Source: JBGPTF01 sp041490445
GTDB taxonomy: Bacteria; Acidobacteriota; Terriglobia; Acidiferrales; UBA7541
Reading direction: 5' to 3'
Assembly (NCBI GenBank): GCA_041490445.1
Contig: JBGPTF010000001.1
Span: 293,399-357,398 of the forward strand
DNA length: 64,000 nt
Positions within the stretch are counted from its first letter, which is position 1; each line of letters opens with the position of its first letter. Below the pieces are notes generated by a model, which saw only the letters and a program-made list of their open reading frames with translations, did no database searches and was not told the DNA's origin. Both the position numbers and the translations under genes were made by a program. Below are positions 34,518-44,971 of the stretch, piece by piece.

Positions 34518-35537
34518 TCAGGCCATGCGGCGGCCAACCGCCGGCGCGATGATGCGAAGCTCGGTCATCAATTGCGCGAATTGCTCGGGGAACAGCGACT
34601 GCGCGCCGTCGGAAAGCGCGTGCTCCGGATCATGATGCACTTCGATGAGAAGGCCATCGGCGCCCGCGGCCACCGCGGCGCGTGCCATGGGCGCCACCTT
34701 GTCGCGACGCCCGGTGCCGTGTGAAGGATCGGCGATGATCGGCAGATGCGAAAGCTTTTTAATGACCGGAATCGCGGCGATGTCGAGCGTGTTCCGCGTC
34801 GCCGTCTCGAAGGTGCGTATCCCGCGTTCGCACAGGATCACATTGTAATTTCCGCCGGACATGATGTACTCGGCGCTCAACAGCAGCTCTTCGATCGTCG
34901 CGGACAACCCGCGCTTCAGCAGCACCGGCCTGCGCACTTCGCCCAGCGCGCGCAGCAGATAGTAGTTCTGCATGTTGCGTGCGCCCACTTGCAGCACGTC
35001 CACGTAGTCCATCATTAGCGATACCTGCGACGGGTCCATCACCTCGCTCACAACCAGCAGACCGTTCTTGTCCGCGGATTCCCGAAGCAGCTTCAAACCC
35101 TTTTCGCCGAGGCCCTGGAACGAGTAGGGCGACGTGCGCGGCTTGAACGCGCCGCCGCGGAGAACCTTCGCGCCCATCCGCGCCACGCTCTCGGAGATTT
35201 TCGCGATCTGTTCGGGTGATTCGACCGCGCACGGCCCCGCCGCGACCACCACCTCCGTCCCGCCGACGCGCACGCCTTTGCCCAATTCGACGATCGTGCC
35301 GCCCGGACGGAATGCGCGGCTCGCGAGCTTGTACGGCTGCGTGATCCGCACCACTTCCCGCACGCCGTCGAGCAATTCCACATCGCGCGGATCGAAATCG
35401 GGATGTACTCCGATCGCACCGATCACCGTATGGCTCTCGCCGGTCGAGCGGTGCACGTCGAATCCCATCGAGATCAGCCGGTCGATGACGCGCTGAATCT
35501 GCTCATCGCTGGCCCCTTCCTGCATCACCACAACCAT
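34518..35537 (-). CDS. aroF: 3-deoxy-7-phosphoheptulonate (DAHP) synthase
   Basis: The first enzyme of the shikimate pathway condenses PEP and erythrose 4-phosphate. The 339-residue protein has an N-terminal ferredoxin-like regulatory domain (MVVVMQEGASDEQIQRVIDR), typical of the type I-beta class. The barrel shows VAAGPCAVESPEQI, LRGGAFKPRTSPYSFQGLG, QVGARNMQNYYLL, LLKRGLSATIEE and IIADPSHGTGRRD. It follows chorismate mutase by 43 bases. Confidence 0.96.
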   Translation of the reverse strand: MVVVMQEGASDEQIQRVIDRLISMGFDVHRSTGESHTVIGAIGVHPDFDPRDVELLDGVREVVRITQPYKLASRAFRPGGTIVELGKGVRVGGTEVVVAAGPCAVESPEQIAKISESVARMGAKVLRGGAFKPRTSPYSFQGLGEKGLKLLRESADKNGLLVVSEVMDPSQVSLMMDYVDVLQVGARNMQNYYLLRALGEVRRPVLLKRGLSATIEELLLSAEYIMSGGNYNVILCERGIRTFETATRNTLDIAAIPVIKKLSHLPIIADPSHGTGRRDKVAPMARAAVAAGADGLLIEVHHDPEHALSDGAQSLFPEQFAQLMTELRIIAPAVGRRMA

Positions 35538-35580
35538 GAATCACTCCCTGTCACGAATGATGACGACTCGCAAACAATGA

Positions 35581-35886
35581 TTACGAATTCTTTTTTTCTT
35601 CCCGGGCGGCCGGAGTCTCGTCATGCCGCTCCATGCGTTCAATCGAGCGCGCCTCGTCCAGAATGCGCTCGAACAACCGGCGAATCGCCGTGTCCGCCAG
35701 CGGCCCGCGATTGGTTCGTTCCGCGTTCTTCAGGATCTCCTTCTCGCGGTCCGGCTGATAGATCGGCTGATGATCGGTCCGCTTGATTCGCCCGATTTCG
35801 ATGGCGCAGTTCGCGCGTTCGTTCAGCAGCTCGACCAGCTTGCGGTCGATTTCATCAATGCGGCGGCGCCAATCGTCAATCGTCAT
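35581..35886 (-). CDS. Chorismate mutase (AroQ class)
   Basis: The 101-residue product from ATG 35886 starts MTIDDWRRRIDEIDRKLVEL. LNERANCAIEIGRIKR and PDREKEILKNAERTNRGPL follow, the all-helical AroQ fold with its active-site Arg and Lys. It rearranges chorismate to prephenate for Phe and Tyr. The start overlaps the trpA stop (ATGA). The frame is open to 35940 but the earlier start would lie deep inside trpA. Confidence 0.92.
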   Translation of the reverse strand: MTIDDWRRRIDEIDRKLVELLNERANCAIEIGRIKRTDHQPIYQPDREKEILKNAERTNRGPLADTAIRRLFERILDEARSIERMERHDETPAAREEKKNS

Positions 35887-36746
35887 GCGTTCGCGTCCCT
35901 GCGGCTGATTCCCTGCCGCGCTGCCTGCTTGAGCGACCACACGAGCCCGGCGACGGCCACCGCCGCCGCTTCCGCGGAGGCGGCCTTTTCGACTTCTGCC
36001 ATGAGCGCTGAGCCCACCACGGCGGCGTCTGCCAGCCCGCCCAGCACCGAAACATGGCTCGGCAATGAAATCCCGAAGCCTACCGCGATCGGCAGCCGCG
36101 TGGAGTGCCGCGCGCGCCGAACCAGCGCCGGCAAATCCTCGGGCAGGGCTTCCCGCGAACCGGTCACCCCGGTACGCGAGATCAGATACAGGAAGCCGCT
36201 CGAGGATTCCGCAATCCGCGCCAATCGCTCGTCGGTGGAAGTCGGCGCCGCCAGGAAAATCGTGTCGAGCCCGCGCGCCCGCAGCGCCGCGCGGTATTCG
36301 CCTGCCTCTTCCACCGTCAGGTCGGTCGCAAGCACGCCGTCCGCGCCGGCGTCCGCAGCCGCCGCGGCGAAACGTTCGAGACCCATCTGCAGAATGGGAT
36401 TGAAGTAGCTGAACAAGACAAGCGGCACATCGCTCTTTGCGCGTAACCGGCGCACCAGACCGAGCACCCCTGCGAGCGTCGTCCCCGCGCGCAGGGCCCG
36501 CTCGCTCGCGCGCTGGATCACCGGCCCATCGGCGAGCGGATCGCTGAACGGTACGCCCAACTCGATCACGTCCGCGCCCGCTTCGGCGGCGGCCAGCACG
36601 ATCGTTTCGCTAGCGTCGAGTGAAGGATCTCCCGCGGTGATGTAGGCCACCAGGCCGAGTTCGCCCGCGCGTGCGAGCTGCTGGAATCGGCGCGTGATGC
36701 GCGAGACCGACGCGGCGGCGCGCTTCGTTGGGGCGTGTTCAGACAT
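35883..36746 (-). CDS. trpA: Tryptophan synthase alpha chain
   Basis: TrpA cleaves indole-3-glycerol phosphate to indole. LVAYITAGDPSLDASETI and VIELGVPFSDPLADGPVIQ carry the catalytic Glu and Asp. GVLATDLTVEEA, YLISRTGVTGSRE and PIAVGFGISLPSHV follow. Start ATG 36746 overlaps the trpB end by 8 bases; the in-frame extension to 36791 is less likely. It forms the alpha-beta complex with TrpB. Confidence 0.96.
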   Translation of the reverse strand: MSEHAPTKRAAASVSRITRRFQQLARAGELGLVAYITAGDPSLDASETIVLAAAEAGADVIELGVPFSDPLADGPVIQRASERALRAGTTLAGVLGLVRRLRAKSDVPLVLFSYFNPILQMGLERFAAAAADAGADGVLATDLTVEEAGEYRAALRARGLDTIFLAAPTSTDERLARIAESSSGFLYLISRTGVTGSREALPEDLPALVRRARHSTRLPIAVGFGISLPSHVSVLGGLADAAVVGSALMAEVEKAASAEAAAVAVAGLVWSLKQAARQGISRRDANA

Positions 36747-37950
36747 AGCGCGAAAGAATCTCCATGTCCTTGTCACCGCGGCCGGAAACATTCAGGATGA
36801 CGATTTCGTCGCGCTTCATCTTCGGCGCGCGTTTGATTAGCTCCGCAATCGCGTGCGCCGATTCAAGCGCGGGGATGATTCCTTCGAGACGCGCGAGCGT
36901 GCGCGCCGCTGCCACCGCCTCTTCATCGCAGACTGCGGTGTATTCCGCGCGGCCCCGCTCGGCCAGCCAGGCGTGCTCCGGCCCCACCGCAGGATAATCG
37001 AGCCCCGCGGAAACGGAATGCGTCGTGGAGATTTGCCCGTCGGCCGTCTGCAAAACGTAGGTGTACGTTCCTTGCAGCACGCCGGGCCTCGCGCCCGAAA
37101 ACCCCGCCGCCGCAGCCAGGCGCGCGGCATGTTCGCCCAGCGCTGTGCCGCGCCCACCGGCTTCGACGCCGACCATCTTCACGTCCGCGTCGCCGAGGAA
37201 AGGATGGAACAGGCCAATAGCATTCGATCCGCCGCCGACACAGGCAAACAAATAATCCGGCACGCGGCCTTCGGCCTTCAACACTTGCTCGCGTGCTTCG
37301 CGGCCGATGACGAGATGAAAATCGCGCACCATCGTCGGATACGGATGAGCGCCGAGAACCGAGCCGAGCAGGTAATGGGTGGTGCGGACGTTCGTCACCC
37401 AATCGCGCATCGCTTCGTTGATGGCATCCTTGAGCGTGCGGCTTCCGGAAGCAACGCCGACCACTTCCGCACCGAGCAGGCGCATGCGAAAGACATTCAG
37501 CCGCTGGCGCTCCATGTCTTCGGTGCCCATGTACACGGTGCAATCAAGTCCCAGGCGCGCCGCCACCGTCGCCGTCGCCACGCCGTGCTGTCCCGCGCCC
37601 GTTTCCGCGATCACGCGCCGCTTGCCCATCCGCGCGGCGAGCAGCCCTTGGCCGAGGCAGTTATTGATCTTGTGCGCGCCGGTGTGAAGCAGATCTTCGC
37701 GCTTCAGATAAATGCGCGCGCCGCCAAGGTGCTCGGTGAGGCGCGAGGCAAACTGCAGGGGCGTCGGCCGCCCGGCAAAATTCCGCAGAAACCCATCCAG
37801 CTCGGCCTGAAACTCCTTGTCGGCGCGTGCTTGCTCATACGCGCGCTCGAGCTCTTCGAGCGGCGCCATCAGCGTTTCGGGAACGTAGCGTCCTCCGTAC
37901 GACCCAAACCGCCCGCGCGCCTCCCGTGAAGCCTGTGTTTGCGTGCTCAT
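36739..37950 (-). CDS. trpB: Tryptophan synthase beta chain
   Basis: This PLP enzyme joins indole and serine. Landmarks are GRFGSYGGRYVPETLMAPL, KREDLLHTGAHKINNCLGQ with the PLP Lys, AETGAGQHGVATATVAARLG, ACVGGGSNAIGLFHPF and SAGLDYPAVGPEHAWL. At 403 residues it is the TrpB1 type. Start ATG 37950 overlaps the trpF end by 4 bases. Confidence 0.97.
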   Translation of the reverse strand: MSTQTQASREARGRFGSYGGRYVPETLMAPLEELERAYEQARADKEFQAELDGFLRNFAGRPTPLQFASRLTEHLGGARIYLKREDLLHTGAHKINNCLGQGLLAARMGKRRVIAETGAGQHGVATATVAARLGLDCTVYMGTEDMERQRLNVFRMRLLGAEVVGVASGSRTLKDAINEAMRDWVTNVRTTHYLLGSVLGAHPYPTMVRDFHLVIGREAREQVLKAEGRVPDYLFACVGGGSNAIGLFHPFLGDADVKMVGVEAGGRGTALGEHAARLAAAAGFSGARPGVLQGTYTYVLQTADGQISTTHSVSAGLDYPAVGPEHAWLAERGRAEYTAVCDEEAVAAARTLARLEGIIPALESAHAIAELIKRAPKMKRDEIVILNVSGRGDKDMEILSRYV

Positions 37951-38591
37951 GCCACTTTCCTCTGCGCCGCTTCCACCGCGCGCATCAGCGCGCGAATCTT
38001 CCTCGCGTCTTTTTTCCCGGGCCGCGCTTCGACACCGCTCGACACATCAACTCCAAACGGCTCAGCCTCAGCGATCGCCTGCGCCACGTTTCCCGGCGTA
38101 ATCCCGCCGGCAACCAGGATCGCACCATAGCGCTTCGCCTCGCGCGCCACTCTCCAATCGAATGTATTGCCGGTGCCGCCGCGCAAGCCGTTGCGAAACC
38201 CGTCCATCAAAAAGGCTGCCGCCTCGGCAAACGGCGCGAGCCGCGCTATCCGGAATCCCCGCCGCACCTGAAACGCCTTGATCACCAGAAACTCGGGATG
38301 CAATTCCCGCACAGTGCGCGGCGTCTCGTCGCCATGCAACTGCACGAAGTGCAGGCCGGCAAAGCGCGCGAGTTCCTTCACCCGCGCAGCCGGCTCGTCC
38401 ACAAACACGCCGACGGCAGACGCGCGCCGCGGCATCCGCCGGACAATTTCTCGAGCGTCCGCCGCTGTGATGTGCCGCGGGCTCGGCGGGAAAAAGTTGA
38501 AGCCGAGCGCATCCGCCCCGGCATCGAGCGCCGCCTTTGCGTCCGGCCAATTCGTGATCCCGCAGATTTTCACTTTGACCATCGCACTCAC
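37947..38591 (-). CDS. trpF: Phosphoribosylanthranilate isomerase
   Basis: This TIM-barrel enzyme is in tryptophan synthesis. VKICGITNWPDAKAALDAGA holds the catalytic Cys, ALGFNFFPPSPRHIT follows, and VQLHGDETP is the family middle motif. The C-terminal phosphate site is ILVAGGITPGNV and GVDVSSGVEARPGKKDA. The start at 38591 overlaps trpC by 4 bases; an in-frame ATG at 38582 (MVKVKICG) is an alternative. Confidence 0.95.
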   Translation of the reverse strand: MSAMVKVKICGITNWPDAKAALDAGADALGFNFFPPSPRHITAADAREIVRRMPRRASAVGVFVDEPAARVKELARFAGLHFVQLHGDETPRTVRELHPEFLVIKAFQVRRGFRIARLAPFAEAAAFLMDGFRNGLRGGTGNTFDWRVAREAKRYGAILVAGGITPGNVAQAIAEAEPFGVDVSSGVEARPGKKDARKIRALMRAVEAAQRKVA

Positions 38592-39424
38592 CTAGTCTCC
38601 GGCACACTGGCCCGTCGCTCGGTGGTTCCCAGGAGACCGCGCAAACCCTCGCCCGGATCGCGCATCGTCATCAGATGCTCGCCGACCAGAAACGCGTCAA
38701 ACCCTGCGCCGCGAAGCATCTCCAAATCGTCACGCGAGCGAATTCCCGACTCGCTGACGGCGATGCAATCCTCCGGGATTTGCTCGACAAGCTCGAGCGA
38801 AGTCTCCAGGCGCACCTCGAACGTCTTCAAGTCGCGATTATTCACGCCGATGATCCGCGCCCCCGCACTAAACGCGCGCTCCAATTCTTCCCGCGTGTGC
38901 ACTTCAACGAGCGCTCCCATTCCCAGCTCGCGGCCAAGGGCAAGCAATTCACGAAGCGTATCGTCCGCAAGAATCGCGACGATCAGTAAAAACGAATCCG
39001 CTTCGGCGGCGCGCGCTTCCCACACCTGCCAGGGATCGACGATGAAGTCTTTTCGCAAAACCGGAATCTGGACGGCCTTGCGCGCTTCCTTCAGGTGCGT
39101 CAACGAGCCCTGAAAGAACTCTTCCTCTGTGAGAACCGAGAGCGCGGCGGCCCCGGCACGCTCGAGTTCCGGCGCAAGTTTCGCCGGCTGCAAATCCGCG
39201 CGAAGCAAGCCGCGCGATGGCGACGCTTTTTTCAATTCGGCGATGACATTCAGCGTCCCGGGGCGAGTCAGCGCCGCAGAAAAATCGCGCGCCGGACCGG
39301 CGCTCTTCTGCACGGCCATTTTCAGCGCGATGAGCGGCAGCACGCGCTGGCGGTGCGCCATCGCCTCGCGCCTTGCGGCAACAATGCGCGCGAGGATAGT
39401 CCCCGAGTTGGTCCCATCGCTCAT
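38588..39424 (-). CDS. trpC: Indole-3-glycerol phosphate synthase
   Basis: This is the first gene of the cluster on the minus strand. The barrel shows VIAELKKASPSRGLLRADL, ALSVLTEEEFFQGSLTHL, VLRKDFIVDPWQVWEAR, IIGVNNRDLKTFEV and AVSESGIRSRDDLEM. ATG 39424 (MSDGTNSGTILARIV) is preferred over 39442. The promoter should lie in the 154-bp gap shared with the divergent glycosylase gene. No Trp-rich leader peptide or attenuator was recognised. trpE, trpG and trpD are not in the window. Confidence 0.95.
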   Translation of the reverse strand: MSDGTNSGTILARIVAARREAMAHRQRVLPLIALKMAVQKSAGPARDFSAALTRPGTLNVIAELKKASPSRGLLRADLQPAKLAPELERAGAAALSVLTEEEFFQGSLTHLKEARKAVQIPVLRKDFIVDPWQVWEARAAEADSFLLIVAILADDTLRELLALGRELGMGALVEVHTREELERAFSAGARIIGVNNRDLKTFEVRLETSLELVEQIPEDCIAVSESGIRSRDDLEMLRGAGFDAFLVGEHLMTMRDPGEGLRGLLGTTERRASVPETR

Positions 39425-39578
39425 GGCAAGAGGATACGGCACTCCCCAGCAAAGGCAGGGAAAATCGCTGCGAGTATGCTAGCCCGCGGCGTCGCGCGCT
39501 GTCAATTCTGTCTGCCGGTAAAACGCCCCAGCGGCTCGCGGAAGATGGATCGAAGGAGTAAACCTGTAGAATCATCCA

Positions 39579-40279
39579 ATGGCCGGCAAAGCAAAGGCGC
39601 TCCTTCTGCTGAACGACGAAATTATCTCGTGCCGGAAATGTCCGCGGCTGGTGCGCTACCGCGAAAAGGTAGCGCAGGAAAAGCGCCGCGCCTTCCGCGA
39701 GTGGGAATACTGGGGCAGGCCTGTGCCCGGCTTCGGGGACCCGTGCGCCGAACTGCTGATCCTCGGCCTCGCACCCGCCGCGCATGGCGCGAATCGCACC
39801 GGACGGATGTTCACTGGCGACCGCTCTGGCGATTTTCTTTACAAGGCGCTCTTTCGCGCCGGATTCGCGAATCAGCCCACGTCCACCCGTCGGGGCGACG
39901 GCCTCGCATTGAAGAATGCCTACATCGCTGCGACGCTGCGCTGCGCGCCGCCCGCAAACAAGCCGCTGCCATCCGAGATTTGCAATTGCCGCCCGTATCT
40001 GGAGCGCGAGTTAGAGCTTCTGCGTCCGCGCGCCGTCCTGGCCCTTGGGAGAATCGCCTTCGATGCCTATCTAAAGTTGCTGCTGGAACGCGGCGAAATT
40101 TTTGCGCGCGCCGATTTCACATTCCTCCACGGCGTGGGTTACAAGCTTCCCGGCGGCTTGCCGCGCCTCTTCGCCTCCTACCACCCGAGCCAGCAGAACA
40201 CGTTTACCGGCAAGCTTACTGGGGCCATGCTTCTCCGCGTTTTGCGCCAGATCCGCCGCTTTCTTGCAGACAGGGAAAA

Positions 40280-40283
<4 letters not shown>
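39579..40283 (+). CDS. Uracil-DNA glycosylase, UDG family 5-like
   Basis: This 234-residue repair enzyme has Cys residues for an iron-sulfur cluster (SCRKCPRLV, and Cys near 118 and 131). The active-site motif is LGLAPAAHGANRTGRMFTGD, where Ala replaces the usual catalytic Asp as in family 5. The second motif is SYHPSQQNTFTGKLT. Family 5 enzymes remove uracil, hypoxanthine and related bases. It is divergent from trpC, and its stop overlaps the NCS1 gene end by 4 bases. Confidence 0.93.
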
Positions 40284-41674
<1,391 letters not shown>

Positions 41675-41904
41675 TGGCAGGAGTCTGTGCGCGCCGGAAA
41701 ATGCGCCAAGTCGGGCCGCTTATACTCTGGGTGCGCGATTGCTGCAAGACTTTCCTTCGCGAAACGCGGCTTTCCCCGGCGGACCACGCATTGTTTGACA
41801 CCGCGCGCGTGCCCTTGCTAGCCTGCCGGACAAATGCGCTGCGCCGGAATGTCCGTCACTGTGCGAATTGCCGCCGCTCGACTGAACGCCCCAACGGAGA
41901 GCCG

Positions 41905-42678
41905 ATGACCGTTTCCGCCGCGGACAATTCCGCGATCGCCTTCCGCGAGGCCGGCTATCGTACGGCCAGCGGCCTCACGATTCTGCACGAACTCGCTTTT
42001 GAAGTCCGCCGCGGCGAAACGCTCGTCCTGCTCGGCCGCAGCGGTTCCGGAAAAACGACAGCGCTCAAGCTGATCAATCGTCTGCTCGAGCCGACCGCGG
42101 GCGCGGTGCTCGTCGAAGGGCGCGCGACGATGGAATGGGACGCCATCGAACTGCGGCGCCGGATTGGCTACGTGATTCAGGAAGCAGGGTTGTTCCCGCA
42201 CTTCACCGTCGCGCGAAATGTTGCGCTGGTGCCCAGCCTCGAAGGCTGGCCGCCCGAACGCATCCGCAGGCGCGTCGAGGAGCTCCTGCGGCTCGTGGGT
42301 CTCGATCCCGCGGAATTTGCGGATCGCTATCCGCGCGAGCTTTCCGGAGGCCAACGGCAGCGCGTGGGAGTGGCGCGCGCGCTCGCGGCCGATCCTCCGA
42401 TTCTGCTGATGGACGAACCGTTCGGCGCGCTCGACCCGCTGACGCGCTCGGAGGTCCAGCGCGAATTCCTCACGCTGCAGCGGAAGCTCGAAAAAACGAT
42501 TGTATTCGTCACGCACGACATGCGCGAAGCGCTTCTCGTCGGCTCGCGCATCGCGCTGCTGGACTTGGGCCGGCTGCTCGGCCTGTATTTGCCCGAAGAG
42601 TTTCTGCACGCGACCGAGCCGACCGCGGCAGCGTATGTCGCCGCACTCCGCACGGGCGGCGCGACCGAAATCGGTTAG
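41905..42678 (+). CDS. ABC transporter ATPase, osmoprotectant (OpuC)-type
   Basis: The 257-residue ATPase has Walker A LLGRSGSGKTTALKLINRL, Q-loop YVIQEAGLFPHFTVARNV, signature ELSGGQRQRVGVARAL and Walker B ILLMDEPFGALDP. It starts at ATG 41905, 4 bases after GGAGA. It is shorter than OpuCA of Bacillus because the C-terminal CBS pair is missing. The permease and binding protein follow in order, so it is a complete importer for glycine betaine, choline or a relative. Confidence 0.92.
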   Translation: MTVSAADNSAIAFREAGYRTASGLTILHELAFEVRRGETLVLLGRSGSGKTTALKLINRLLEPTAGAVLVEGRATMEWDAIELRRRIGYVIQEAGLFPHFTVARNVALVPSLEGWPPERIRRRVEELLRLVGLDPAEFADRYPRELSGGQRQRVGVARALAADPPILLMDEPFGALDPLTRSEVQREFLTLQRKLEKTIVFVTHDMREALLVGSRIALLDLGRLLGLYLPEEFLHATEPTAAAYVAALRTGGATEIG

Positions 42679-42705
42679 CGCGGCGCAACGAAGAAGGGGA
42701 CAACG

Positions 42706-43341
42706 ATGAGCTTCTCGGAATTTTTCGCCCAGAATCGCGGGCAGATTCTTCAGTTGACGATCGAGCACGTCTGGCTGGTCGGCATTTCCATGCTGCTGGC
42801 GATCGCCATCGGCATCCCGCTGGGGATTCTCGTTACCCGGCGTCCCTGGCTCAGCAAACCGATCATCGGCGGCGCCAACATTGCGGAAACGATTCCGAGC
42901 CTCGCGCTGTTCGGCTTTCTCCTGCCGGTACCCTGGCTCGGCGACCGCGCCGACCGTCTGGCAATCGCCGCGCTCACGCTCTATGCGCTCTTACCGATCA
43001 TCCGCAATACCGCCGCCGGAATCAACGGCGTCGATCCCGCCGTCCGCGAGGCGGCGCGTGGGATGGGCATGACGGACCGCCAGGTTTTATTTCAAGTGGA
43101 ATTGCCGCTCGCGACTGCCGTCATCCTCGCCGGCGTTCGCGTGGCCACCGTGCTCACCATCGGCATCGCGACGATTGCAGCAGCCGTTGGCGCCGGCGGG
43201 CTGGGCGAGTTCATCTTTCGCGGGCTGGCGATGGTCAACGATCAACTGATTCTCGCCGGTGCGATCCCCGCCGCGGCGCTGGCGCTGCTCGCGGATCTGG
43301 CGCTGGGCCTGATGGAGCGGAGGGTGCGCTACGCGCGATGA
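42706..43341 (+). CDS. ABC transporter permease, osmoprotectant (OpuC)-type
   Basis: This 211-residue permease has about five helices. IGIPLGILVTRRPWLSKPII and the EAA-loop region VDPAVREAARGMGMTDRQVL match the OpuCB/YehY group. GVRVATVLTIGIATIAAAVG and GGLGEFIFRGLAMVND follow. It begins 27 bases after the ATPase gene and its TGA overlaps the binding-protein ATG. Confidence 0.93.
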   Translation: MSFSEFFAQNRGQILQLTIEHVWLVGISMLLAIAIGIPLGILVTRRPWLSKPIIGGANIAETIPSLALFGFLLPVPWLGDRADRLAIAALTLYALLPIIRNTAAGINGVDPAVREAARGMGMTDRQVLFQVELPLATAVILAGVRVATVLTIGIATIAAAVGAGGLGEFIFRGLAMVNDQLILAGAIPAAALALLADLALGLMERRVRYAR

Positions 43342-44219
43342 AGATGCGGCGCGCGCTTCTTTTCGGGTGCCTGATTCTCTTCGCCGGCTGCCGCGCGCGC
43401 CCGGCAAACACCATCATCATCGGGTCGAAGAATTTCACCGAGCAGGCGGTACTCGGCGAACTGCTCGCGCAGCACATCGAAGCGCGCACCGGGCTGAAGG
43501 TGGAGCGCCGCTTCTATCTGAGCGGGACGTATATCTGCCATCAGGCGCTCGTGACCGGCCGAATCGACGGCTACCCTGAATACACGGGCACGGCGCTCAC
43601 CGCGATTCTGCGTGACCGCCCCGAAGGCGACGCGCACGCCGTTTATGCGCGCGTCCAGCAGGAATACTCCCGGCGCTTCCATCTGGCGGTCACCGAGCCG
43701 CTGGGCTTCAACAACACCTTTGCGATCGTGATTCGCGGCGAGGACGCGCACCGGCTCGGCCTCCGCACGATTTCGCAGGCCGCGCCATACGCGCCGCAAT
43801 GGCGCGCCGGTTTCGGCTTCGAATTCATGGAGCGCCCGGACGGCTATCGCGGGCTTGCGAAGACTTACGGCCTGAGTTTCCGCGAGTTGCCCCGCATCAT
43901 GGACCTCGGCCTTCTCTATCGCGCCCTGCTGGCCAAGCAGGTGGACCTGGTTGCGGGTAATGCCACCGACGGATTGATCGCGGCGAACGATCTCACCATG
44001 CTCGAAGACGACAAGCAATATTTCCCGCCATACGAAGCCGTCCCGGTTTTTCGCGAGGAGACGCTCCAGCGCCATCCGCAGGTGCGCGCGGCGCTCGCCG
44101 AACTGGCTGGAAGAATTTCGGACGAGGACATGCGCCGGATGAACTACGCCGTGGATGGCGAACATCGCGACACGGCGCTGGTTGTTCGCGCATTCCTGCG
44201 CGAAAAAGGGCTCGACTGA
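43338..44219 (+). CDS. Substrate-binding lipoprotein, osmoprotectant (OpuC)-type
   Basis: A lipoprotein signal (MKMRRALLFGCLILFAGC) anchors the 293-residue protein. The quaternary-amine binding fold shows IIIGSKNFTEQAVLGELLAQ, GTYICHQALVTGRIDGYPEY, TEPLGFNNTFAIVIRGEDA and VDLVAGNATDGLIAANDL. This matches glycine betaine/choline-binding proteins. ATG overlaps the permease stop (ATGA). No second permease gene is present. Confidence 0.92.
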   Translation: MKMRRALLFGCLILFAGCRARPANTIIIGSKNFTEQAVLGELLAQHIEARTGLKVERRFYLSGTYICHQALVTGRIDGYPEYTGTALTAILRDRPEGDAHAVYARVQQEYSRRFHLAVTEPLGFNNTFAIVIRGEDAHRLGLRTISQAAPYAPQWRAGFGFEFMERPDGYRGLAKTYGLSFRELPRIMDLGLLYRALLAKQVDLVAGNATDGLIAANDLTMLEDDKQYFPPYEAVPVFREETLQRHPQVRAALAELAGRISDEDMRRMNYAVDGEHRDTALVVRAFLREKGLD

Positions 44220-44425
44220 GGCTTCAAGCCGAGAGCCGCCATCGAGTTCTTCAGCAGCCTGCTGGTGTTGTTTCCCGGAAGTTCCTTCGACCCCTTGCTA
44301 GGGTTGAGGGCGGAACTTGTCCCGAGCGAAGCCGAGGGAGTTCCGACAGGAACATGCTGGAGACTTAGGGGATTTAATCCCGAACGACCCGCTGGACAGT
44401 TGCGGTGAACTTGAAGGACACAGCG

Positions 44426-44845
44426 CTAGAACAAGGTTGTCTTCCGGTACTCGCGGTAGGCGTCGCCGAATGCCGCCTCGAGGACCTTCGCTTCCTTCCG
44501 GGCGCGAATCACCTGCATGGGGATGATGATGGCAAAGATCAAGAGAAAGACGGGCTGCCCCGAATACAAAATAATTCCCGCGATGAAAATCGAGCCGAAC
44601 ACATACACGGGATTTCGAATCTTCGAATACAGGCCGTGCGTGACCAGCCCCTTCGCCTGCGGCCGGATCGAGAATGACTTGCCCAACTGTATTCGCGCCA
44701 GAAGCCAGAGTGCGAATGACGGCACGGCGAGCGCCGCGCCCGCCATACGCATTTCCGTCCACGGCAAGTTCGAGAAAGACGCGAAGATTGCCGCCACCGC
44801 AATCGCCATGATCGAATAGAGGAGCGCCGCTTTCCAGGAAGGCAT
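44426..44845 (-). CDS. Isoprenylcysteine/phospholipid methyltransferase-like membrane protein
   Basis: This 139-residue protein has about four helices. It shows the ICMT/PEMT-type pattern LVTHGLYSKIRNPVYVFGSI followed, after a hydrophobic stretch, by IRARKEAKVLEAAFGDAYRE YRK-type residues. The family methylates lipids or prenylated proteins with SAM. The bacterial substrate is unknown. Start ATG 44845. Confidence 0.82.
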   Translation of the reverse strand: MPSWKAALLYSIMAIAVAAIFASFSNLPWTEMRMAGAALAVPSFALWLLARIQLGKSFSIRPQAKGLVTHGLYSKIRNPVYVFGSIFIAGIILYSGQPVFLLIFAIIIPMQVIRARKEAKVLEAAFGDAYREYRKTTLF

Positions 44846-44971
44846 CGGCAGGAGTGTACACGAAATGTCGGAAGGACTCCGTGCCGAAGTGGCTGGCTGC
44901 GGGAATGCGTCGTCGCGCAGTTTGCCATCGGCGTGGACAATCCCACACGCGCCAATTCTATCGAGAGCTGT

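Noticed and set aside
39425..39578. Tryptophan leader peptide, T-box or attenuator before trpC
   Set aside because: There is no run of Trp codons, no specifier-loop pattern and no terminator pair.
42135..43337. First part of a 694-residue plus-strand frame upstream of the binding protein
   Set aside because: It is an Arg-rich out-of-frame reading of the ABC ATPase and permease genes. Only the last 293 residues, from ATG 43338, are real.
44220..44425. Possible repeat or decayed gene after the osmoprotectant transporter
   Set aside because: Short partial inverted matches only; no repeat boundary or frame could be supported.
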